From Willaertia magna (taxonomy: Eukaryota; Heterolobosea; Eutetramitea; Acrasida; Naegleriidae): a stretch of DNA of 14,989 bases. Where the stretch lies: assembly GCA_902984215.1 (NCBI GenBank), contig CADWAF010001451.1:1-14989 (forward strand), written 5' to 3'. Both the position numbers and the translations under genes were made by a program. Shown here piece after piece: positions 1-7,740 of this stretch. The notes beneath the pieces were generated by a model that did no database searches, was not told the DNA's origin, and saw only the letters and a program-made list of their open reading frames with translations. Position 1 is the first letter of the stretch; each line of letters opens with the position of its first letter.

Positions 1-481
1 AAATTTTTAAAAATGCGCGCAAACTTAAATTTATTGTAGCGAACTTAAATTTACCGCAGTAGATAAAAAAATCTGTAAAGCGAGTAAATTTAGTCCACAA
101 AGAGTAAGAAATAATTTTAAAATATTTATTTAGCATCTATTTTTTTAAAAAAATAAATTAAATTTGTTAAAAACTGTATAAATTTATACAATTTTTTTAA
201 AAAATTATTAAATTTATTTTTTAGTTTATTTTTTGTAAGTAAAAACAGTATAAATTTATACTGCTTTTATTGTTTTTGTTTATTTTAAAGAGTATAAATT
301 TATACTTTTTTTTAATTTTAAAAAATATAAAAACTGTATAAATTTATACTCTTTAAACTAAAATTTTTATGCTTTTTTATAAAAAACTGTAGTCAAAAAG
401 ATAATTAACTTTCATAATTAAATTAACGTCTAAAACAGCGTTTTAAAAAAAAAAGAAATTTTTGAAAAAAAGTTATTTTAA
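1..481. other. A+T-rich non-coding leader with short repeats
   Basis: No credible reading frame is seen on either strand. The stretch holds a 12-base direct repeat, aacttaaattta, at 22-33 and 42-53, with similar GC-containing flanks. It also holds the palindrome array at 175-350, annotated separately. The rest is poly-A/T-rich sequence leading into the open frame that begins after a TAA at 479-481. Confidence 0.6.
175..350. repeat. Four copies of palindrome GTATAAATTTATAC
   Basis: The 14-base perfect palindrome GTATAAATTTATAC occurs at 176-189, 248-261, 292-305 and 336-349. Three copies extend further as palindromes: 16 bases at 175-190, 18 bases at 246-263 and 16 bases at 291-306. The fourth loses symmetry at its first flanking base. 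Start-to-start spacing is 72, 44 and 44 bases. Each copy could form a DNA cruciform or RNA hairpin, or be a two-fold-symmetric protein-binding site. The role is unknown. The array lies upstream of the LINE relic at 482, and no intact gene is adjacent. Confidence 0.85.
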
Positions 482-1243
482 AGTTATTTTAAAAGACATT
501 TTATTGAGCTTTTTTTTTATTTTTGTACGAACAATTGGAAAATTGTATATGATTTTAAGAAAAATCACTATGGAACTGCTAAAAAATATGTGGACCCTTT
601 TATAAAATTAATTAAAAACATTTTAGAAATATCTAAAAACATTAAACTTAAATACATCAAAGCCTACACAAACAAGAGAAATACTATGTCACTTTTTAAT
701 AATGCAGCAAACAGTAAGACTAAAAGTGACACAAACAATATTAAATGCATTGTTTTTTCCTTTAAATCAATACATAAACTCTATCACAACAAGTTAATAA
801 CACTTAAATTTAGGAAAGAAGTGTATAATATTAGTAAAAAAAAAGTTTTTAAAGTAAAACATATAAAAGTTAACAAAATCCTTCAAATCAAATTTGTGAA
901 CAATATTTATCTAGGAAAAAGGTTAAGTTACAAAACAATTAATCTAATTTATAAATATAAATTGAACACACTTAATACTTTGAAGAAACTTAATAAATTC
1001 AATAGATACAGAAAAATGTTATATATATGTAGAGGAAAAAAAGATATAAAACATATTATATTTAATTGTTTTAACTATAATCATATTCGAAACAAACTTT
1101 ATTACAACTTATATAATATTATACAAATATATACAAAAGATAAAGAAAAAACAAAGAAAATAATTTCAAGAATTAAGAAATATAAAGATATATTCTTTTT
1201 TCTAGAGAAAAAATTATTCAAACATAGAGGAAATGAGAAATAG
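482..1243 (+). pseudogene. C-terminal remnant of a non-LTR retrotransposon polymerase (RNase H tail and Cys/His motif)
   Basis: The frame is open from 482 to a TAG at 1241-1243, with a GTG at 590 but no convincing start, so this is the tail of a longer protein. The segment IKLKYIKAYTNKRN followed by LFNNAANSK fits the end of a LINE RNase H domain, where the family has a His-Thr motif and an Asn-x-x-Ala-Asp motif. Here the expected His is Tyr (TAC) and the expected Asp is Asn (AAC), so the domain is probably dead. Near the end, MLYICRGKKDIKHIIFNC resembles the Cys...His...Cys tail common at the C terminus of LINE ORF2 proteins. The upstream reverse transcriptase is absent, as expected for a broken or truncated copy. 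The family assignment is inferred from motifs only. The codons after the TAG stay free of TGA for a while, so a slightly longer original protein is possible. Confidence 0.65.
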
Positions 1244-1835
1244 AATAAATATATTGTTAAAACATGTTTTAAAGGGGTCAAAGATATGTAGATTAAAAGA
1301 AACTATATATTATTTAAGAGAAAAAAAATGAAATAGCACACTAAAAGAAATACTTATATAGGTCTTTCATTTAATTTTCTAAAAAAAATCAGCTAATTAA
1401 AACTAATCTAATAGGTTCCAACCAAAATAATTCTTTGTAATGACCCTTATTGGGTTTAAATAAATAAGAATTAAATTTTATAAAAAAAAAACAAATTGAA
1501 TTTTTTATTATTACATGTATATACCAATAAAATAGTTATACATTTAATAATAAATTAACAATTTTAATAACTATTTTATTTCTTTTTACACACAAAACAC
1601 CCACTTATTTTCATATACACAAAATCTTTCAACTACAAATAAGAATAATATAAATACATGATATATTAAAATTTCATATTTAAAACTAATATCCTTATAT
1701 AAAATAATGTTTAAAAATAATTTAATAAAATACAGAATTTTCATTATAATATTATTCTTTCTAAATTCTAATAAAACAACAATACAATAAAATTTAGAAA
1801 AATTATTAATATTATTAAATTTATAAATTATATTT
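1244..1835. other. Non-coding A+T-rich stretch after the first LINE relic
   Basis: No supported gene is seen. It probably includes the 3' untranslated part of the preceding LINE relic. A small hairpin, ACCC-ttatt-GGGT, lies at 1443-1455. The rest is low-complexity A/T. Confidence 0.5.
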
Positions 1836-2105
1836 TTAATCGAAACTTAATTTATTCTTTTTTATACTGTTAGTACTAATTCTTCTTTTACATTTACCTT
1901 CATTATAAAATCCAACAAAATATCTTTCAAATATATTTCTAATACTTCCTAAATGTAAATTATGTTTAAATTTTAAATAACCACTTTCTAAATACAACAT
2001 CAATGCTTCTTTAACTATTTCACTTCATTCTCTTATTGCCTTTCTAATATAATAACTTTTATAAGAAGAAGTAATTATAAGAAAAATAGAGATACTGGTA
2101 TTTGA
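1836..2105 (-). pseudogene. Fragment of an unrecognised protein, one internal TGA
   Basis: On the minus strand a frame runs from about 2105 to a TAA at 1836-1838, broken once by TGA at 2025-2027. Below that TGA it gives 62 codons with protein-like composition, for example SEIVKEALMLYLESGYLKF and GSIRNIFERYFVGFYNEG, followed by a basic patch KCKRR. Predicted helices and the basic patch could suit a DNA-binding (helix-turn-helix) part of a transposase, but I recognise no family and this is a guess. It ends about 145 bases from the decayed F-box gene, which is on the same strand. There is no clear start codon, so it is reported as a broken fragment. Confidence 0.3.
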
Positions 2106-2250
2106 TTAATGATAATTAGTATTAAAATTATGTAAAACAATATGGAGTATAGGAAAGAAAAGTTTTTTTTATTTATTATTTTTACACTAATTAATATTTT
2201 TTCATTTTTTTTATGAATTAGCAAAATACTTACGGATAATTTATTTAATT

Positions 2251-2526
2251 TTATAGTGATTTACTTATTTGAATGAATTTGATGTCTAAATGTTTTAAAT
2301 TTAATAAATAATTAGGAACTTCACTAGGAAAATGATAAAATTTAAATTTTTTAAATATTAAATTTAAAGTAATTTCATTACTAATTGTCTAATTATAAAA
2401 ATCTTTGTAGGTTTTAGCTAAATGAATAAAATTCATTGGTTTTTTAATAAACGAAACAATTTCATACAAAATATTTTCATTCCAAAATAAAAAAGTTTCT
2501 ACTTTTTGCTTTTTATGTTTATTCAT
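2251..2526 (-). pseudogene. Decayed 5' copy of the F-box-like/LRR gene
   Basis: Reading the minus strand from ATG at 2526-2524 gives KVETFLFWNENILYEIVSFI and continues as a clear relative of the first 90 residues of the gene at 11676, through its F-box-like region to PNYLLNLKHL. Homology also covers the 5' flank: tgaaacaaac and the A-rich run ending in ttcaaaATG are shared, so the duplication included leader sequence. The frame is broken by TAG at the Trp of the FYNW motif and ends at TAA 2253-2251, before any LRR. The leucine-rich repeats are missing. Over the best-aligned part (about 170 bases) all 16 substitutions relative to 11676 are G to A or C to T in this copy. It is a pseudogene, truncated and rich in transitions. 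Confidence 0.88.
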
Positions 2527-2979
2527 TTTGAATTGTTTTTCCTTTAAAGTTTGTTTCATTTATTATATAGTTTTTTTTTTTGTAGTTAAAAGTTAAATTA
2601 GTAGGAAAATTGTATAAAATTGTTAATTCTTCTTTAAGAATAGAAATTTATATCAAATCTATTTATTTAATGAACCTTGAGAAAAAAAGGATTATTAATA
2701 TATTTAAAATTTCCTTTACAATACTTGTAACTTCTTAATCTATTTTTTTTTAGTGTTACATAAAAATACTCTTTTTGAAACTTATAGTCATATTTTTTTA
2801 ATAAAAATCATAAGATACTTATACAATATGAGTTATATTTTTTTAATAAAGATCATAAAATGAAAAAAATACAATAACTTAGGACCCTAAAGTTTTAAGT
2901 GCTACAATAAAGGAGCTCAGAAGAAGAGATAATTAGATTAAAAAAATTTTATTGAAATTTAACTTGGTAATAATAGAGT
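2527..2979. other. Intergenic; one 26-base direct repeat
   Basis: About the first 35 bases (2527-2560) are homologous to the leader of the LRR gene at 11676. Farther right, a 26-base direct repeat (tatttttttaataaa-R-atcata-R-type) occurs at 2791-2816 and 2836-2861, with 24 of 26 positions equal and starts 45 bases apart. No gene is supported. The right end is presumably the 5' region of the LINE that follows. Confidence 0.55.
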
Positions 2980-3987
2980 ATGGGAAACTTAGAAATATGT
3001 TATTAATGTGGAAAATGTAATGAGTAAAGAAAAAAGTATGAAAATTTTTTTCAATAATGTAAAAGTATTTTTATAATGAATAAAAAATTAAGTATAAATG
3101 TTAGTAAATTGTTTTTATATTTCAACAAGAAAGTTGATAACAATATTGTCAACCAAATATTAGAGATAATAGATAATAAAAAGGTTGCTAATGTAAAAAA
3201 TAAAAATAATTATTGTATGATTTCTTTTTATAATAAGAAAAACAGAGACGAAATTATAGATAAAAAGCTGTTTGATAGCAAATATTTTATTGATAAAAGT
3301 TATTATATAATGAACTTATGTAACATTGAAATAATTGTTGATAGAGATAAAACTAATAAAGTTATACTAGCAATTAAGAAAAAAAAGATATTATGATAAA
3401 GCTATTATATATTAAGACTAAAAAAAACAACAAAATATAACTACTTCATTCAAATAGATAGTTATAAAAATGTAAATATTTTCTATAAACAAATAATTTT
3501 TGTAGACATTCTTAGTTTTAAATTAAAGAACCTTTCGGATAGGTTTAAAGAAAAAAAAATTATAAAAGTAATAAAAACAAACAAGTAATGAAAACAAATA
3601 TTATAACTAATTTTAATGTTAAAGATATTCAATTTTATGGAATTAAATAATAAATTTTCTAACACCAATAAAAGTGCTAACCATAATTTAAATGATATTG
3701 AAAAAAATAATAATATTCATCATACTAAAACCAAAATTAAAAATAACATATCTAATTTAAATATCATTCTTAATAAATTAACTGGATTAAATGTTTTCTT
3801 ATGTATTATAGTATAAAACCTTACTTAAAATATGAACAACATTTACAAAAAAATTAAATTTTTAAGCAATAGAGTTGACAATTTAAAATATAAAAATAAA
3901 AGGTTAAGAAATAATTTTAATAAAAAAGTCCTAATGAATAAGACTTTTAAAAAAAATTATTATTACTCTCAAAGTCTCTCTCAATGA
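2980..3987 (+). pseudogene. LINE ORF1 relic: RRM-like RNA-binding protein
   Basis: One frame runs from ATG 2980 to TGA 3985-3987 (336 codons), interrupted by several TAA codons and by TGA at 3394 and 3593. A clean piece at 3076-3396 (106 residues) looks like an RRM: LFLYFNKKVDNNIVNQIL fits the RNP2 strand and first helix, and NNYCMISFYNKKNRDEI fits RNP1 plus the second helix. Upstream, CY-stop-CGKC at about 2998-3015 hints at a Cys-rich (zinc-knuckle-like) motif. The end (3832-3984) is a basic, coiled-coil-like segment, IYKKIKFLSNRVDNLKYK. RRM plus coiled coil plus Cys-knuckle is a known ORF1 architecture and would serve RNA binding and chaperoning in the retrotransposition particle. The terminal TGA overlaps the ORF2 ATG (ATGA). 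Confidence 0.6.
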
Positions 3988-4835
3988 GTTTTCATATTTA
4001 TAACTTGAATTTAAATAGCTTTCAACTTTATAAAGCTAATTATATTACAGAATTTATGTTTAAGAATAATATGAATATATATTATTTACAAAAATTTGCA
4101 ACTATTACTAAGTTAAAACTTCAATCATTTTTAATAAAACAATCTTTAAGTAGTACTTTTTATACAATTAATGTCCATAATGATGTTTATGGTTTAAATT
4201 TTATTTTTAATAAGAAACTTAAAAATAAATTTCAAATCTTTTTTAAAAACATGATTAAAAATAGGCTATGTAGTTTATTTCTAATAAACTTTTATAACAA
4301 AATACTTATACTCAATATTTATAATAAAGCTAACAGCAGTTTCACTACAGAAGATGAAGAAGTTATAAAGTCAATTAAAAATTATCTTTTTAAAATTCCC
4401 AAACTACACTTTCATAGTTGTGAATAACTTTAATACAATATTTAATAAAAACATGAAAAAATAGTTGACTTAGAAAGATAAAATCTAGGTTTTATTTATA
4501 GAGAACTGAAATTAAATAGTGATATCTTTAATTTAGACATATTAACTTTTGTTAGAAAAAACAAATCTTTTAAATTTAATAACATAGTTACAAATTGTTA
4601 TATCTTAAAGATTGAGATAAGTAAGGTATCTTTTTTTGATCATAATTTTATTGGGACAAAAATTAATTATAATAATACTAATTTTAAACATATTATAAAA
4701 AGGTTAAACAATAAAAAAGTTAAAAGTATAATAGATACAACTGAAATGCTGTTAGATAAAATAGATTTAGTAAAAAGATTAACAAAAAAATTAAAAAAAC
4801 TAAAAACAGCAAAAAAAAGTTCTTTAAGGACAGTT
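3984..4835 (+). pseudogene. LINE ORF2, N-terminal AP-endonuclease-like domain, decayed
   Basis: From ATG 3984, LNLNSFQLYKANYITEFMF...IYYLQ matches the start of LINE endonucleases (a Asn-x-Asn motif, a helix, then a strand ending in Leu-Gln, normally Leu-Gln-Glu). GLNFIFNKKLKNKFQ and LILNIYNKAN fit the middle strands. The catalytic GDFN-type motif appears as VVNNFNTIFNKN in another frame at about 4411-4455, with Asn in place of the expected Asp. The frame then returns near 4460, and VSFFDHNFIG at about 4628-4657 fits the final Asp-His motif. The domain would nick target DNA to prime reverse transcription. Two frameshifts, a TAA after LER (about 4480) and the Asp-to-Asn change mark it as inactive. 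The clean open piece is 3984-4427 (147 residues). Confidence 0.72.
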
Positions 4836-6700
4836 TAGATAAAAATGATTTAAAGAAAATGATTTTTAAAAAATTATGAAATATCTCTTTTCAAACAAAG
4901 TACTACTATGATAAATCTAATTATGATAAACTAATTGAAAATAAAATTAAAATTAAAAAACAAATTAAAAATATTATTAAAATTAAAATGAAAAAGGCTA
5001 AAATAAAAAAAATTAAAACATAAAATAATTTAAATAATTTTAAGATTTACAATTTTGATAAAATATTAAATCAAAGAAATATTAATTAGAATAGAATTAA
5101 ATTTAATAACTCTAATACAAATATTAAAAAACAAGTTTTAAACTTTTTTCAAAGTAAATTCCAAAAGGACTTTAATGAAAAGATAAGTTATTCTAAGGAT
5201 TTTTGTAATAATAAAATATACCTAGAAAAAATAACTCAAACTAAAATTCAAAACATTATAAAAAAAGAAAAAAGTAAAAACTTTGATATTTATAGAGTAA
5301 TATTCAGCTTTTATAGAAATAAAAATGAGAAATTTTATAAAAAAATTTGCAGATATTACAAATAATATAATAAATTTTAACATTCAAATGCCAGATGCAT
5401 AGAAAAAATTATGGATTAAATTAATTTTTAAAAAGATTATACTTTTAGTTTCTAATGATTTAAGATTAATTAATATTCTTCTAATTATTTACAAAATAAT
5501 CACTAAGACAATCACAAATAAGATTTACAAAGTAGTTTTAAAAAATATGAATTGAAGAATTAGAGGTTTTATGAATAGAAGATGTACAATTGATATTATT
5601 ATATTAATCAAAAGTCTAATAATTAATAATAACAAAAATAATAAAAAAACTTTCATAGAATTCTTAGATATAAAAAGAGTATATAATAATATACTTTATT
5701 TAATAGTAGAACTTGCTCTAAGAGAATTCAATTTTTTTAAAGAACAAGAATATGCTATAATAAACATTTTGAAGAATCATAAGTTTTGTATAAAAATTTA
5801 GAGAGAATTGCCCAAAAGTATTAAAAGAACTATAGATCTATTATAAGAAGATCCAATAACACTTATTCTTTTCAATTTTGTAACCATTACAATTATTAAA
5901 CGTTTTTTAAAGAATAATAATTTGAAAAAATATATAATAACAGTACAAATGAAACAGTAGTCTTTAGTTATACTAATAATTTTATTTTAGTTGCAGACAG
6001 TTTTAGTAAATTAAAAAAAATTTTTATAATAATTAAAAAGATCTTTAATAAATTTAGATTGAAACTAGATTTAAAAAAAAGTAGTTTTACAATAAATTTC
6101 AAAATTAAGAAAAACAATATAAAGGTTTATGTAGACTAGAAATCTTTAGATACTATCTTTTTGAAAATAAATAAAAAAGAGATAAACAATAAAGAATTGT
6201 AAATCAAATAAAACTTTTAGCATCTTTTTTACCTTTAAAATACATCCAACCATACAGACTGAACCAAGTTATGAATAGTAAATTAATTTCTAAAATATTT
6301 TACCTAAATAGGAAAGAATGTTTTAAGTTAGGTATGTTCAAAAAAATTGATATATTATAAGGAGTATTGTCAAAATTAAGACAGATTTAGACAAAAAACT
6401 AAATTTAAAATGTTTTTACTTGGATTTAAATAAAGATGGTTTTGGTTTTACTAAAGTTGAAGAGATTGCTAATAATTATTATATAAGCTCTTTCTTGAAT
6501 TATTTAAACTATAAATCAAAACCTATAAAAAGAAATTTTAAAAAGACATATTTTAACTTCTTTGATTCTAAGGATAAAAATTTTTTTATAAAAGTTTATA
6601 AAATTATAAAATTATATTGTATTCGACAAAGAAAGTATAAAATAGAATATACTTACTCAAAGATAGCAAATTCAGTAAGTTTAATATTTACATAGATGGA
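4836..6700 (+). pseudogene. LINE ORF2, linker and reverse transcriptase, decayed
   Basis: After a Lys-rich linker, PDA-stop-KKLWIKLIFKKD (about 5386-5430) fits the RT motif Pro-x-x-Trp-Lys, with TAG replacing the Trp. SNDLRLINILLIIYKIITK, GFMNRRCTIDIIILI, IEFLDIKRVYNNI and L-stop-EDPITLILFNF (TAA where the family has Gln) follow in the standard RT order. The catalytic box reads SYTNNFILVADS at about 5960-6000, where YADD is expected. FRLKLDLKKSSFTI fits the next palm motif, and DGFGFTKVEEIANN (6435-6476) fits the thumb-region Gly-Gly-x-Gly motif. At least two frameshifts (about 5955 and in the A run near 6015) are needed to follow the domain. The clean pieces are 5571-5801 and 6420-6695. The enzyme would copy element RNA at the nicked target; this copy is dead. 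Confidence 0.85.
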
Positions 6701-7113
6701 AGTTGTCTAAAAGGATAATATGGAGAAAGAGTGTACATTAGAAGTTACAGAAATGAAAAAGTCAGAATCTTTAATAGAAGATTTAATTTTGGAAAAAAAT
6801 ATAAATAATAAAAAAGAAATTCTTTCAGTTTTTCAAACAGTTAAAAAACTTCTTAAATACTCTACAACTAATATTTTTATAGACTCAAATATAGCTTTAA
6901 GTGCCTTAATGAATAAGAAATATAAAGGTAAATTTTAAGTAGAACTTTTAATAAAATAATAAAACATAAGAGATTGAATATTCAATTAATCAAAGTAGAA
7001 TCACACTGTAGGAATAAAGATAATGAGAAAGCAGATGTGTTAGCTAAAAAAAAAGTTAATTTAATCTCAACAACTTTATTTTTAATATCTATTATTTTTT
7101 CTGCCTACAAATA
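6686..7113 (+). pseudogene. LINE ORF2, RNase H domain, decayed
   Basis: IYIDGSCLKG starts at 6686 and carries the first catalytic Asp (GAT 6695-6697) of the usual Tyr-x-Asp-Gly-Ser motif. NIFIDSNIALSALMN, in the clean frame 6720-6938, matches the motif around the internal catalytic Asp. IKVESHCRNKDNEKADVLAK (about 6985-7050) matches the final His and the Asn-Glu-x-Ala-Asp motif. Three frames and a TAA after CLKG are needed to read it, so it is broken, although more catalytic residues survive here than in the RT and endonuclease. The last frame ends at TAA-TGA (7111-7116). The domain would remove RNA from the RNA/DNA hybrid during second-strand synthesis. It differs in sequence from the RNase H tail at 482-1243, so the two relics are probably different families. 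Confidence 0.75.
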
Positions 7114-7184
7114 ATGAAGAATAAAAAAAATCTGTCTAATAAAATTTTTTTTATTAAAAACATATATAAAGTCTACAAATCAAA

Positions 7185-7430
7185 TTATGAAAAAAAACAC
7201 AATGTTTCAAATTAAAAAAAATAAAAAAAATAAAAAATCTAATTCAAAAAAAACACAATGTCCTAAATTAAAAAAAATAAAAAATCCAATTCCAAAAAAA
7301 CACATTAAACCAAAAAAAAATAAAAAAAATACAATTTCTAAAAAAATAAAAATCCAATTCCAAAAAAACACAATGTCTTAAATTAAAAAAAAATAAAAAA
7401 AAATCTAATTTCATTATCCTTTTTTTAATA
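7185..7430 (+). repeat. A-rich degenerate tandem repeat at the LINE 3' end
   Basis: A unit of A runs, then cacaatgtYYYaaatt, then poly-A/T and aatcYaattcc, recurs with the cacaatg core at 7198, 7254 and 7369 and a diverged core (cacattaaacc) at 7301. The spacing is irregular (56, 47 and 68 bases). A 64-codon Lys-rich frame at 7187-7381 is a by-product of the repeats and not a gene. A repetitive A-rich tail is typical of LINE 3' ends. Confidence 0.6.
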
Positions 7431-7740
7431 AATTTACAAATCATTACTTAGTTTATATTGTAAGTTTGTAGTTAATGTTTGTTGTTATATGAATTATTTG
7501 TATAGGAATAAGTACTTACTTTGTGTTTATTTTTTTTAAAATATATTATATTTTTCTAAATCTTCATGAAGATAAAATATAAAAATAGTTAATATTATAT
7601 TAATTTCATTTTTGTTATATTTTATTCAATTTAATCTTCATTCTTTCTTGTTCTAAATTCATTTATCATCAATTCATTAGGTATTCGAAATAAATTTGAT
7701 ATACTAATTATTAGATTTATCATCTTTTTTAAATACCTGA
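7431..7740. other. Non-coding gap with a doubtful minus-strand frame
   Basis: The stretch separates the LINE tail from the RAPTOR relic. On the minus strand a 69-codon frame at 7840-7631 contains QLLLLVILLFV and RIPNELMINEFRTRKNED. It has no start near its 5' end and overlaps the plus-strand frame discussed for the RAPTOR relic. I see nothing else supported here. Confidence 0.35.

Larger units (their letters stand above)
2980..7430 (+). mobile_element. Near full-length dead APE-type non-LTR retrotransposon (LINE)
   Basis: The order of recognisable parts is that of a two-ORF LINE: RNA-binding ORF1 with an RRM-like domain (2980-3987), then ORF2 with an AP-endonuclease-like domain (3984-about 4835), a basic linker, a reverse transcriptase (about 5150-6700), an RNase H domain (6686-about 7065) and an A-rich repetitive tail to about 7430. 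Many frameshifts and stops interrupt both ORFs. The RT catalytic box and the endonuclease GDFN-type motif have lost their Asp residues, so the element cannot be autonomous. No target-site duplication could be identified with confidence, so both ends are approximate. The combination of endonuclease, RT and RNase H is known from several LINE clades; I do not assign one. Confidence 0.85.

Noticed and set aside
3483..3668. 61-codon minus-strand frame
   Set aside because: It lies opposite the LINE ORF1 relic, is low-complexity (Phe/Ile-rich) and matches nothing; it is a shadow of A/T-rich sequence.
7187..7381. 64-codon Lys-rich plus-strand frame
   Set aside because: It is generated by the A-rich tandem repeat of the LINE tail; its composition is only Lys/Asn/Pro/Gln with no domain.
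7185..7430. CRISPR-like array
   Set aside because: The repeat units vary in length and sequence, the spacing is irregular, there are no cas genes, and the context is a LINE tail.
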